DNA of 64,000 nucleotides, taken from the NCBI GenBank assembly GCA_963555705.1, contig OY743190.1, forward strand, positions 11,569,501 through 11,633,500, read 5' to 3'. This stretch comes from Ligustrum vulgare (taxonomy: Eukaryota > Streptophyta > Magnoliopsida > Lamiales > Oleaceae). The notes below the pieces were generated by a model. That model was not told the origin of the DNA. It ran no database searches and saw nothing but the letters and a program-made list of their open reading frames with translations. Position 1 is the first letter of the stretch; every line of letters begins with the position of its first letter. Shown here in pieces: positions 1-11,209 of this stretch. A program made the translations under genes and the position numbers.

Positions 1-509
1 ATACTTACAAATTGGCCAAAATTTTGAGACAAAAATTAATCAAATAAAATAAATAATAATAAAAATATACAATTAACTCAATCTAAGGTCCAGAAAAAAT
101 AATACCCAAAATGAAGTCCAGACCGCAAGCCAATTCAATCCAAATCGCTCAAAATTGGTTTCGATTGGTTTGTGTTTTAAAGTTTTGATCGGTTCCATTA
201 GGTTGGTTTTCAGATAAACCGACTTGGTCAGTTTAGGTGCTCAGCCCTATGCTCCGTAGGGGATTAGGTGTTAAAAGTGGTAGTTGAATCTCTAGGACTT
301 CGGGCAGAAATTCTTTTGTGTTCTTATGTACAATTCATGCAAGTTTTACTTTATGCATTCTTATTATTTTGGTTAGATTTCTTACTGTTTGTATTTTTCG
401 GGTCTTTCCCATATTTTTTGAAACTACTTTGTGATTACAAATTTTATCTCAAGAAATTCAAATTCATTGTTAATAAATTAACAAAAAGCAGCTGTCAAAC
501 ATAGCTTAT
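1..509. other. AT-rich flank, no gene seen
   Basis: I see no gene here. The reading frames are short and have no family resemblance. A patch near 120-240 is rich in short repeats of the ggtttcgattggttt type, like the edge of a decayed repeat, but I cannot define ends. Confidence 0.4.
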
Positions 510-512
510 TTA

Positions 513-712
513 GCTGTTTGGTAAAATGTTGTTTATAAATTTTATTTATAACTAGCCACGTGATGATTTTTTATTGGAACATTTTTTGAAAAGTCAACAA
601 TTAAGGCTAGTCAAATATTTTCGTCCACCATTTTTTACTTTTAAAAAAATATATATACCGATAAAATATTGACACGTCGCTGTTTATAAATAAAATTTTG
701 TCAAACAGAAGC
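513..712. mobile_element. Tourist-like MITE, TTA target duplication
   Basis: A 200-bp non-coding element. Its ends GCTGTTTGGTAAAAT and (reverse complement) GCTTCTGTTTGACAAAAT are inverted repeats, and TTA lies on both sides (510-512 and 713-715). The 3-bp TTA duplication and size fit PIF/Harbinger-derived Tourist MITEs. The same termini recur at 20556-20702, 27827-27949 and 53531-53695, so this is one member of a local family. Confidence 0.7.
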
Positions 713-1101
713 TTAGATATTGAAGAGATGGCATGTTAGGACTGTTTTCGTCATCGATCTGCCTACCTTTGATACCATCGATGTATTTGTTAAATTATAC
801 CGCGGGTTCAAATTTAGATAATTGTATAACATTATAAAATATTATCTAACCTAACCCGAAAAGTTGGTCTTGTGGTGGAGAATTCCACCCCCATGAAGTT
901 TCAAACTTAACATTCAGCACAATTCTTAGGGTTCATAACCCAACTCACCTACTTCACTTGGTCTCTATTACAAGTTACAAGTTAAAACCAAGCCCTAAAA
1001 AAATCTACTAAAGTACAAAACTCCCTACAAGGTTTTAAATCAAACAAATCCCACTTCGGATTTATCTATCATCACATTTTGATACCCTCAGGTCACGATT
1101 T

Positions 1102-1944
1102 AAAATAAACAGTGTTTAGAAAATCGGAAACCGGTTCGAACCGAAAAAGTCAGCGGGTCAAGGGTCAAAAGGTCCGACCGAGTCGAACCGGGGTCGAACC
1201 AGTTTCAATTAATAAACTAAAAATTATTTCAAAAATCACAAATTTTTTTAAAAAATAAGTTATTTTACAAATAAACCAACATTTATTTATTTAGAGATAA
1301 AATTATATATAAAAATATATTTTTTTTACATAAAACTTAATAGTAATACATGACAAATATAAAATATATAATAATAATTTTAAAGAAAATATAGATTTAT
1401 GTTTGTTAATTTATTCATTTCAAAATTATAAAAACCTATAAAGAAAAACAATATTTAAATAATCTATTGGGAGAGGAAAGAGATGACAAACAATATATAT
1501 ATTTTTTTTTATATAAAAAAAAAGAACGAAAAAATAACTTGATAGGCAAAAAAAATGAAGAAAATAAAAAAAAACAAAAAAAAGGTAAAACCTCCATCCC
1601 ACATCGGAAGTGGGATGGAGGAAGGATAGCCCTTTATATTTATATATAAAGGGTTGTTGCCTCTTCCAATAATTTGGAGGAAAAAGGGGTTGCACCTGCA
1701 CAGTGCAGCCCCACTTAAGTTTAATTATTATTATTATTATTATTTTTTTTTCTTCAACCGGTTGGTTTAAAATCGGACCGGGTTGATCGGGTCCCGGTTA
1801 ATCGGGGAAAAACCCGGTTTCCGGTCCGGTTTTTGGAACGGCGGTTTTATAAGTGAATCGGACCGGTTTTTTGACCGATTCACGGTTTTTTCGGTTGAAC
1901 AGGCCGGTCCGGTCCGGTCCGATTTTCTAAACATTGAAAATAAA
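1102..1944. mobile_element. hAT-like MITE with perfect 8-bp target duplication
   Basis: The element proper is 1110-1936 (827 bp). It starts CAGTGTTTAGAAAATCGG and its other end, read in reverse complement, starts CAATGTTTAGAAAATCGG. The sequence AAAATAAA flanks it exactly on both sides (1102-1109 and 1937-1944). Subterminal zones are full of CCGGTCCGG and CCGGTTCGAACC motifs, as in non-autonomous hAT elements. The centre (1580-1720) holds a hairpin and an snRNA-promoter-like motif, described separately. There is no transposase. Confidence 0.9.
1596..1650 (+). promoter_or_regulatory. snRNA-promoter-like USE plus TATA inside the MITE
   Basis: ATCCCACATCG at about 1597-1607 matches the plant snRNA upstream sequence element (consensus RTCCCACATCG). 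A TATA-like run (tttatatttatata) begins about 27 bases further on, close to the spacing in plant U-snRNA genes. The motif also forms one arm of a perfect hairpin: CCTCCATCCCAC pairs with GTGGGATGGAGG. Whether it drives transcription is unknown; the match may simply reflect the palindrome. Confidence 0.35.
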
Positions 1945-2519
1945 AGAACCGGTATAACTTTGAGCAGAAAATTGTCACTCCCGACTTAATAAAAGCTATT
2001 TCAAATTTTCAACTAATTAGAAGGGAAAAAAGCGATTTTGATCATTTTGTATATAAGGCAATAATCGAATTTTATTATTGATTATGAATTTTCGTAATTA
2101 TCAATCATGAAAAATAAAAATAAAATCAATATATTAAAGATAAATAGGATTGTATGGAGCTCCCAGTCAAACAGGCAAAATATTGTACGGAAGTATTATT
2201 GCAGGGGTGTTTTGGGAATACAGTAGACAAATATCTGACAACTTTCTTTAAAGTCAGTCCATAGATGGGGCATTTGCACGTACAGATTGATTTGGTTAAC
2301 CCACTTTTTTCCCCTCCAATTTATTTCAATTTATAAAAATGACACTATGGGCAGCGATGGAAACATCAAAATTCGAGTAGTATCATTGTTTTTAGGATCG
2401 CGGACACGCCTTGTTGATGAAGAACAATTGACAAAGGAGAAGGAGACCCCCACCATACATGTCTTGATTGTCATATCAGTTTGATATTTACGAGATAATT
2501 TTGACAGGAATGATTTACA
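1945..2519. other. Intergenic, nothing recognised
   Basis: AT-rich sequence without coding signals. Two overlapping short frames on opposite strands near 2287-2555 have no family resemblance and no splice context. Confidence 0.4.
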
Positions 2520-2670
2520 CTGTGTTCGGCGTTTATTTATAAATTTCAGTCGCAATTTATTTCAAATTTCGAGGTAAAATTTATGGTTAAAAATTAAAGA
2601 GAGAAAATATGTATAATTAAAAAGTGATTTAAAAAATTGTATTATTTATAAATTGTAATGATTGTGTAAA
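2520..2670. mobile_element. Diverged Tourist-like MITE fragment
   Basis: The piece starts with TGTGTTCGGCG and contains the block ggttaaaaattaaagagagaaaatatg followed by a gatttaaaaaattgtattatttataaa-like stretch. This block recurs in the family at 20390-20702, 53531-53695 and, inverted, 15050-15225. I could not find a matching second terminus or a TSD, so the limits are approximate. Confidence 0.45.
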
Positions 2671-2849
2671 AGAAAAATCCTTAAAAAGTCTCAAATTGGT
2701 GCGTTGATTAGTCGTCACTGAAAAGGAGTCACGTTATTTTGTAAATGTGTGACTATTCAAAAAGGAATATAATTATATATCAACTTTCCAATAATCTTTA
2801 AATAGATTTCGTTTCATGCTCTAATGCTAACGTGATCAAATAGACTTTT

Positions 2850-3044
2850 TATCTTTCAGAATAATGTTATGTATCTCAAGATTGAGATAAATCTCAACAC
2901 AGATGGCACTCTCTCATTGAAAATTGAAGAGGTGGCTTGTGTATGTGTATATGGGTACCCACCTCTGCATTCTCCAATGAATATCTGTCAATTAAGTTGA
3001 GATTGATCTTAATCTTGAGATAAATAGCATTATTCTATCTTTCA
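2850..3044. mobile_element. Mutator-like MITE, perfect 9-bp target duplication
   Basis: The element is 2859-3035 (177 bp). Its ends form an inverted repeat of about 38 bp that begins GAATAATGTTATGTATCTC on the left and GAATAATGCTATTTATCTC on the right (reverse complement). TATCTTTCA is repeated exactly on both sides (2850-2858 and 3036-3044). Nine-base duplications and long TIRs are diagnostic of Mutator-like elements. It is non-coding. Confidence 0.9.
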
Positions 3045-4011
3045 AGATACATCTCTTCTTTCAAAATTTATAAAATAATATTAATTTTGTCAAGCGAACT
3101 TGAGTATAGACTGCATTCTTCTCGAATATGATGGACTCGAACTTAAATTTTCTATTAATATTTGAAAATTATTCGGAAGGAATTTAATTTCACTCATTCC
3201 AAAACAACACGTAAAATGTTTCGATTCGATATCGACTTGGGTAAAACTGGAATATAGTAAAATCAAAATCGAGTAATAAATAAAGATAATCCGATTTTCA
3301 AAGATAGTGGCATGGCCCTTAGTGACAAGTTGCAGAGTTTCTAGAAACAAAGAGGCATCTTTTTATTTGACTACATGCCATGTAATAAAAAGACGCTTGT
3401 TTTGTGGCTGTTGTGTAACGGATGGGCCGACATTGGGCTGGTAGGCCCACCACTTTGTTGATATCCATGTCATGTCCATAACTGCGGCCCTTTTTCTTCC
3501 CATTTAAATTATTATTTTATTCAATTTAAAATAGGAATATAAGGTCCGGTCGGTGCTTTTGCAGTACGACTTGGACCGTACGGGATCATCATACAGAAAT
3601 GTTACGGCATTGACGCCCACAATATTAATTTTCGTCCACCAATTGTCATACGTGGTCCATTCTAACGGTGGATTATAAAAATATCACGTTCACTTTCCTG
3701 TTTATTTAATATTTATTTTAATTTGTTTTCTCTATTCGAAATAAATTGACATTACTGTGAGGGAAGAAATTTTATGCCATATTAATTAAATGATCTACCC
3801 ATTAACAGCTTCATTGATCCTAGAACTTTTGATCACATCTTCTCTCCTGATTTTCAAACATATATTTTTATGAGACTTACTACTTTTACATTTTTCAACT
3901 TCTTTTCAATTATACATTTTTTTCTCAAAACATTCAATTTTCCTCCAAAATATATCTTATACCAAACGGGCACTATTTCTAAGCTCCAGTTGGTAGTGAC
4001 AACGGTCCAAA
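3045..4011. other. Intergenic, nothing recognised
   Basis: No gene or repeat with definable ends. The sequence becomes strongly pyrimidine/AT-rich toward 3700-3960. Confidence 0.35.
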
Positions 4012-4160
4012 ATGCTTGAAGAATTGCCCGCAAACTATGAACGGTATAGAAGGTTCACTTCACGCATACACCAAGGACACGATATAGCCAACCTGCCCAT
4101 GGTCGAGATCTTAAGTCAACTCCCTCCCCATTTATGGGGGCCCAAAGCAGCGGCGCTTGA
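4012..4160 (+). pseudogene. Unidentified coding-like fragment
   Basis: About 49 codons after an ATG at 4012 are less AT-rich than the surroundings and read like a real protein, with a charged stretch followed by NLPMVEILSQLPPHLWG. The protein-like character stops near 4158, where AT-rich DNA leading into the gypsy LTR begins, and the frame then runs on through non-coding sequence to a stop at 4398. I do not recognise the family. It may be an exon remnant cut by the retrotransposon insertion, or an element-encoded piece. Confidence 0.3.
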
Positions 4161-5864
4161 AAGTTTTTTTATGAGAAAAATTAATTTACAATGCAGAAGT
4201 AAACAAATTCTAATTCAAAATTACAAATATAAAAAACCAATTTCTCAGCAGCTAAGTATCAAAATGATTCAATTATTTACTTCGTGTATGTTAGACGACT
4301 CGTTTGTATACAAGTTTCATCTAACTCGTTTGTATAGAAGTTTCACTTTGTATTTTTTACAAGTGCATTTTATGCATTTATTTATATGCTTAAGTTAGGA
4401 TTTTATATAGTCATTTGATAATAAATGTTACAGATTTATCTGTTAGTTGTACATATTTCAATTTTATTCCAAATTCAAGAAAAAGAAGCAATTTGGGCAA
4501 ATAATGAGCAAAGATTTGAAAATTTGGACCAAAGTGAGCAAAGTAAGAGTAATGGATGCAAAAACATGGATCAAGAAGGAGCTTGTTGAAAGAAATTCAA
4601 AGATCAAATGAGGAATTGAAGAAATCAAAAGAAGAAAAAGATGAAATTGAAGAGTTTCGGAAGTACAAGGACTAAATCGCTCTAATCAGAATATGGGGGA
4701 CTTGGGGTACAATAAAAAGAAGAGGACCAAGCTACAGAGATTAAAAGTTTGAAATTGTAGGGTGACTCTACCATGCGATCACACATTGATATAGCCATAT
4801 GATCACATGATTGTTCGAAATATAGGTAGAATACACTTGGTGATAATTGCACGATCGCATGATTTTCAACCATGTGATCGCACTGTTATCCGTTGGGTCG
4901 ACAGGTGGGCTTTTTATGTGATTTTTGACAGATTTTAGTTTTTTCTCGCCTAGGTCTGATGGATACATATAAATAGGCTTATGTTGCACGAATTTTTCCT
5001 CTCCTCTCTTGACCATATACACTCAAGAACACATACAAGCATTGGAGCATACAATTCATTGGGGATTCTTCATCACAATCAAGATTTCTTCTAATTCTAG
5101 GTGATGGAGTTTATTTATATGTGTGATTTGATACTGACAATGTATCTAACCTAAGTTTCTATAGTGTTGGGATCATGATAAAGTCTTAGAAACTTATTTT
5201 ATGCTTTTGTTTGTTTAATTATATGACAATTGGTATTTTGAGTAATTGATTCGTATTTATTTTTATCTACAATTTTGATATATGAATTATATGATGTTTG
5301 TGGTATTTTTCTATGTTCGAAAGAGTTGAAATTTGCTAAACTTGAATAAATTGTCATAGGGTTCGAAAGGAATAGAAATATACCACTATGTCCTATTTGA
5401 TCTTTTCATGTTCATGATTGTTAATATGTTTTCCTAAATATTTGCATTCATCATAGAAATATAGGCTGGGTCATATATATGAAAATACTTAATTCTTGTT
5501 CGAAAGAGAGTCTTAAGCATTATAGGAATATTGATCTTCAATAATGTACATTGTCATGGATTATTCAAACCCTAGTATGAAATATTGAGACTAAGATGGG
5601 TTTTAGATCCTATCACTTCATTTACATACATTTGTTAAACAAATCTTGCATTCTCATTAGTTTGATTCAATAATTTTAGGTTTAATAGATAATTTGGTTT
5701 AAACTATTAGGTAATTTCACAAAACAACTTGCTTTTATTTGTTTTGGTTAAGGTTAATAATCCAAGATAATAAATTTTCTCAATCTCTGTGAGAACGATA
5801 TTCGGACTCATATTTACTTTATTACTTATTTGATACCGTACACTTGCGGTACGTAAATCAAGCA
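4158..5864 (+). repeat. Probable 5' LTR of a Ty3/gypsy element
   Basis: The right end is set by the primer-binding site at 5874: a sequence ending ...ATCAAGCA just upstream is typical of Athila/Tat-type LTRs. The left end is uncertain; the first plausible TG is at 4158, where coding-like sequence stops. The region contains paired motifs such as CGATCGCATG and CATGTGATCGCA near 4770-4890. No matching 3' LTR was found in the window, so the element is truncated downstream. Confidence 0.4.
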
Positions 5865-5873
5865 ATAAGTTTT

Positions 5874-5891
5874 TGGTGTTGTTGTCAGGGA
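5874..5891 (+). other. Decayed primer-binding site of the gypsy element
   Basis: TGGTGTTGTTGTCAGGGA lies just after the LTR end. It matches the tRNA-Asp-type primer site of plant gypsy elements except at positions explained by C-to-T or G-to-A changes, which is the pattern of old, methylated retroelements. It fixes the orientation of the element as plus strand. Confidence 0.55.
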
Positions 5892-6009
5892 TTGTATTCA
5901 AAATTTATTTTTACGTTATTTTCACTAATTCAAACCTTTTATCGCTTTACTTTAAAAAAATTTTCTTTTTTTTTTCAGTTCGTACATTTTTCTTTTATTT
6001 CTCTCATGT

Positions 6010-8255
6010 TTGTGTATGCGAAGTTCGAAACATGGTGATCTTCTAGAAGCTGATTTGAAAATCGAACGCACTTTTCTTCGCAAATTAAGAGAGACGAAAT
6101 TGGCAAAAAAACAACAAAAACAGCAAGAAATGGCAAACAATTTGAAAAATCAGGAATTGCGAGTGCAAGATGAGGGGAATACACTGGTCAGGGACTTTAT
6201 GACTCCGCAAATAATTCAAAATTAGTCGAGTATTATCTACCCTCTATTTGGTCAGCTGAACTTCCAGTTAAAAACAAATGTTATCCATTTATTTCAAAAT
6301 GAACATCAATTCTATGGAAGAGTAGATGAAAATCTGCACACTCATGTCTCGAGGATTTTTGAATTGTGACAGCACTTCAAGTATCAGGGTATATATGATG
6401 AAGCCATCCGACTTCATCTTTTTCAACATACTTTGAAAGATAGGGCATCGAGTAGTTGGATTCTAGTACTAGAGCTGGCATAACTACATGGAATGATCTG
6501 GCTCAAAAGTTCTGTACAAAGTAGAGGTGAATACGGTTTGGTTTGGGCGGTTTGTAGTGGAATTTCAAACCAAACCGTTTAAAACGGTTTGAAAATTTTT
6601 CAAACCAAACCAAACCAAACCATTTTATTTCATAAACCAAACCAAACCAAATCATATTTTGTGACTTGGTACGGTTTAAAACCGCAGTTTACAATCAAAT
6701 AAATTAGTAGATCCTAAACTAAAGTACATTCTTGTACGATAATGCAAGAATGAATCAAAGATTAATTTATTAATAGCAAATATCACAAATTTCGCAATTG
6801 ATACACAATATTGAGTAAATGATCAATATTAATTTTATGATTGATAACTAAGAAATAACAACTGACCATTACGTAGATTACATCAAAAAGGTGTTCTTGA
6901 ATTTTTTTCGAGGTACACCTCATATTGGCAATGGGATTAATCTGGGGGGTTGCAACTACAATGAGATTTATTTGTTCAAAATCATTCACATGAATAAAAG
7001 ACAATGGACTATGTTACTGCACGAGTATTTCTTCTATTTAGTATACTATAAATATGCGTTCTAATGAATTCTCTTCGAATTTGTTTATAAAGTTTTTCAA
7101 TAGAAACTGCAAGCCTCATTTTAACTTTTCTACAGCATTCAATAGTTATAGTTGGGAATGAAGTTGGACTGCTTTTAGGATGTTACAAACATACATAGAT
7201 TAGAATATAGCTTTATTTCTAAAAAAATTTCACATTTTTTGCAATTGATAGAGGCTAGAAATCTTTCAAGAATACGACCAAATTTTGATAAAAGTTATCT
7301 ATAACTCATTTTTACTAGAAAAAAATCAAAACAATACTAAAAATGACTTATACATTTCAATAACAATTTGAATTTGATAAGCTGTTTTTGCACTCATTTT
7401 TTATTTTTTATAATTTGTTTAAAATTTAGCGGATTGCGGTTTGAAACCGCGGTTTTGAAAATTGAAACTTAAACCAAACCGTTTAAAGCGGTTTATTTGT
7501 TCACCCGTAGTATAAAGATCTTCCCCCCAGTTAAAATTGCAAAGCTCAAGCACAACATATCAGTGTTTCAACAACAGGATGCAGAGTCATTTGATGAGGC
7601 ATGGAATATGTTTAAAACATGCTTAAGAAGTGTCTGGATCATGGGATCTCGAGGGGAGTACAAGTGCAATACTTCTACGCATGTTTGCTTCCTCAATTCA
7701 AGAGTCTACTAGATTCATCATCTAATGGATCACTCTCTACTAAGACTACTGATGAAGCATTGGAGTTGTTTGAGAGAATTGATAATACAAATGCTATGTG
7801 GCTTCAGATCGAGTACTCCAAAGGAAACATGTGGGAGTCTATGAGGTGAATACCTATACCTCCTTTTCTGCAAAAATAGACTCGGTGATAAATAAGGTGG
7901 AAAGCATAGCAATGGCTAGAAATCTAATGAAGAGCTCAAGATTACTTTGCGAGGAATGTGGTTCAAATCACAACACTTCAGGCCGTTCTATCCTGACTCA
8001 ACTACCAGAGCAAGTGAACTTCATTCAAAGGCGTAGTCGTCCACAGAACAACCCATATTCAAACACATACAATCCAGGGTGACGAAATCATCCTAACTTT
8101 GGATGGAAGGACAATCAAAATATAGGCAGACCACAGCCTCCTATATACCAGCAAGAAGAGAAGAAATCCTCACTTGAAGATATACTTGAGAAATTTATCG
8201 AGAAAATCGAGCAATATATGGGTAAAACTGACCAGTTTATGAGAAGTGCCTAGCA
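6010..8255 (+). pseudogene. gag: Ty3/gypsy (Athila/Tat-like) gag, interrupted by a MITE
   Basis: Gag normally forms the particle that packages retrotransposon RNA. The first part (6010-6521) runs through a stretch resembling the retrotransposon gag domain and ends near LAQKFCTK. The second part (7518-8255) resumes with IFPPVKIAKLK and contains QDAESFDEAWNMFK. Further on are the cysteine motif CEECGSNHN (with later ligands lost) and the segment NNPYSNTYNPG followed by RNHPNFGW, both familiar from Athila/Tat gag. Several stops break the frame, including TGA at 8080-8082 and a stop inside the first part, and there is at least one frame change near 7620. An hAT-like MITE occupies 6522-7509. No protease, reverse transcriptase or integrase follows. 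Confidence 0.75.
6514..7517. mobile_element. hAT-like MITE inserted in gypsy gag
   Basis: The element is 6522-7509 (988 bp). It starts TAGAGGTGAATACGG and ends so that its reverse complement starts TACGGGTGAACAAAT. The flanks GTACAAAG (6514-6521) and GTATAAAG (7510-7517) are an 8-bp duplication with one mismatch. Subterminal regions are packed with AAACCAAACC and CGGTTTGG repeats. Taking out the element and one flank leaves the gag frame open across the junction, which confirms the boundaries. It has no coding capacity. Confidence 0.88.
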
Positions 8256-8439
8256 AATTGGAACCTATAAAAGATTCGAAACTTGCAACCTTTATTCTGT
8301 CTAGCATTTGTGAATCCCCTGAGGACATAAAGATGTTTAAAAGGTATTTATAAAAAAGTGGTAAAAGAAAAAATACCTGTTAAAGATGAGGTTAGACTTT
8401 CCATAACTGTATGGATCATCATTTCTTTGTTAAGATTTG

Positions 8440-8484
8440 TATTTAAAAATATATATTTTTAAATAAGTTTGCCAAACATAGGCT
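8440..8484. mobile_element. Terminal fragment of a Tourist-like MITE
   Basis: The short run ending AAGTTTGCCAAACATAGGC followed by TTA has the right terminus of the family seen at 53531-53695. The left part is degenerate. Confidence 0.35.
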
Positions 8485-9518
8485 TATATCTCTAACTGTC
8501 AAGTTTGATACTAAAGCGCTTATGTATTCATTTCTTTATTTTCATAAAAGTGGGTTTTTTTCTTTGTATTAATTGTCGTGTCGACCACTAGGTTTGGCAA
8601 GGTCGCAAATTGACTTCAAAGTATTGGTTATAACTTATAATTTTACACTAGAAGATTAAATATTTTAAAAATAGAATTATGTACTGTTAACACATAAAAA
8701 ATGTTCAATTCAAATGTTCAACATGAAGTTTCAAATGTGAGAATCCAAATTACAAGTATTAGGGTGACGCGGAGAAGTTTTGACGAATGGATCAAGATCT
8801 GGACGACTAAATGTTGAACGATGAACAAGAGGAAGTTTTCCAAATCAACCCATGATCCAATGGAGTCACTGTGAGCAATTATCATAATGTGGGAAGTTAT
8901 TAAGAACGTGAGCATTTATTGCAGTGCTAGCAGTTACTGAGAACGTGGGCGATTCAAGTTTCATCGTCATGAGAAGTTTTTGGAAGTCAATCAGCGTAAA
9001 GTAATGGACATTTGGTTAAGAAACAAATAAAGTAGTTTAGAGAATCAATGAAGTAGTTGTATTTAGAAGGACCACCAAATCAAACTCTGAAATAGATATG
9101 AAATTTTCTTAATTTTAAATTTTATAGAATTTCTCTTGTACATTTGTGTTCTTGTGCCCCTTGAAAACATTGTAAATTAATTTTTTTAGTACTAACATTC
9201 CACTTTGTCGCTTAGGCATTCACTTGATTATTTTTTAATTGTTAGCACGAACGAACCCACGTGAAAAGGTATTTTCAAACAAGAGTACCAATTAACGTGC
9301 ATGAAACTTGAAAGTGAACGCAATCTCCGCCGTATGGACTGTGCAATTATCCAGCTGGGTTTACTGAAACTAGATGACATTGGCACCCATTGAATCTGGT
9401 TGAGATGGGTTCACTGATGATCACCACATTTATCAAGATGCATGTGCCCTGATTATCACATGGGACATTTAGGTCATCTTCTCTTTACTATTTTCAGGTC
9501 GTTTTGAGTTTTAGATTT
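8485..9518. other. Intergenic, nothing recognised
   Basis: No gene. Two short related phrases (gggaagttattaagaacgtgagc and agcagttactgagaacgtgggc, near 8890-8950) suggest an old local duplication. Confidence 0.35.
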
Positions 9519-10082
9519 TTAGGGCATCTCCAACCCTACTCCAAAATGGAGTGAAACTTCAAAATAGAGTCATTTTCTTGCTCCAACCGTGACTTCATTC
9601 TGGACTGTAAAATGGAGTTTGCTACAGTGGCACGCCATAGCAGACGGTATAAAAATTGGGGCAACTATGCTGTTGCCCCAATTTTGTCCCAAACTTTATT
9701 TTTGTTCAATTTTATCCCAAATATTGATTTGAATTTCAGTTTTGGCCTTCCTTTTTTTCCCCCCTATTTTGAACACATAGTTATTTGATGAATATAATTC
9801 AATTTTGGTCCCAAAAAAATTATTTAGAAATTGCATTTTAATTTATTTTGTTGTAGTAAAAAACATGGTTATTTTATCTATATTGAAATTTATTTTAATT
9901 TTTGTTTATTATTTGTCCATTATTTTTACCACATAATTAACTTATTATAAATCAAATCATTAAAACTAAATGACAACAAAATAGATTACTCAACAATATT
10001 TAGGAACTTGGAACCATAATTGGTACGGTGACATAGACATTGAAAATTAAAATATGATGGAAGCTACTTAAAAGATAACAAT

Positions 10083-11088
10083 CTAATAATCAGGTAGATC
10101 GGATCCAGATCCTCCAATATCGTCAAAAAAACGACCATATGGAGTTGCTGAACTTTCTTCACTTTTTTTCAGCGTGATTCTTTTTTGTTCATTTCGAAAA
10201 AACTTCCTTACCTCCGGATCTGCAATGGAGTTCAAGTCTTTGGTTAGAATGGTATTATCAGAACAATATTCAGCCGATTGCATTTGAGCCCTTTGAATTT
10301 CGTAGTTTTTCAGTCTGTCCTCATTCCCCTTACGGATGACTTCCGCGAGCTCCCGTTTCTCCTCCATGATACTTGCAATGATTTTTGAGGAATCTTCTTC
10401 TTTTTTCCTTTTCCCTTAGCTTTTTTTTATCCCAATGGGTCGTTGGCTTGGACTGTCACGGGCATTGTCTTCATCAATATCTAGAGAAAATGAAGACAAT
10501 CCTTGATATCCTGATGTTGGGGAATCAGAAATTGGGAAATCCACGTGTGCCGATCCAGAGTATGTTTTCTGGCTATGAAAGTTAGGTAACTACACTTGAA
10601 CATCTTTTCCAAATTTTTCACTATCCTTAAGGATAGGAGACACGTGATCGAATTTAAATCCTTTTCTTGAATTTCTTGTCCTGGCATAACAATATTTTAG
10701 CCCGATCTATCTGCAAATTGATATGATAAATTTATTAAATTAAAGTTAATTGTAACATACAAATTGAAATTTTTGTAATAAATGCACTTACAATGTCTTG
10801 TTCGGATGCTCCACTTGGGTTTAAATTTTTCACTTGACGTATGCACCCACGTAGTTTACTAATGGATGCATTGATCAATGTGAAACGGGATTGCAATGAT
10901 CTTAAAGGTCGGGACTGAGTAATATGTGTTGGTAATGAACTATTATACTTCAACTCAACGTGGCTCCAGAAACGATCTTTTAACTGATTAATACCAATAA
11001 TCGGGTTTTGAGAAATATCTAAATATACACGACACAAATGAATGTCTTCTTCAATATTGTATGAGGCACTCCGCTTGCAGATACTCAT
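10083..11088 (-). pseudogene. PIF/Harbinger ORF1, Myb/SANT-like DNA-binding protein, broken
   Basis: In active PIF/Harbinger elements ORF1 encodes a Myb/SANT-type protein that partners the transposase and helps it reach the nucleus and the TIRs. Exon 1 (11088-10792, 99 codons) starts MSICKRSASYNIEEDIHLCR and holds the tryptophan/leucine-rich helical region (for example LKDRFWSHVELKYN). It ends at a GTAAGT donor in phase 0. Exon 2 starts after TTGCAG at 10710 and carries the KKF-KKGFKFDHV block typical of these proteins. A lysine- and glutamate-rich C-terminal part (EEKRELAEVIRKGNEDRLKN) resembles the NAM-associated C-terminal domain. Lesions: an extra A near 10663 shifts the frame, and in-frame stops occur at 10592-10590 (TAG) and 10418-10416 (TAA). 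Confidence 0.8.
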
Positions 11089-11209
11089 TTTTTTTTTTTT
11101 TTTTTTTGTAATTGCTAAATGGTGATATTGTTATGGAAATATGAATTGGAGACTTGTTTATTTATAATGCAATTGATGTCTTGAATTGATTTGATAACAC
11201 GATCTCATC

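Noticed and set aside
850..960. Possible tRNA-derived SINE (TTGGTCTTGTGG ... TTTCAAAC)
   Set aside because: The A-box likeness is fair, but the B box is weak and there is no tail or duplication.
10481..10687. 68-codon minus-strand frame in the PIF/Harbinger ORF1 region
   Set aside because: It is in the wrong frame; the recognisable ORF1 text (GFKFDHV) lies in a neighbouring frame of the same strand.
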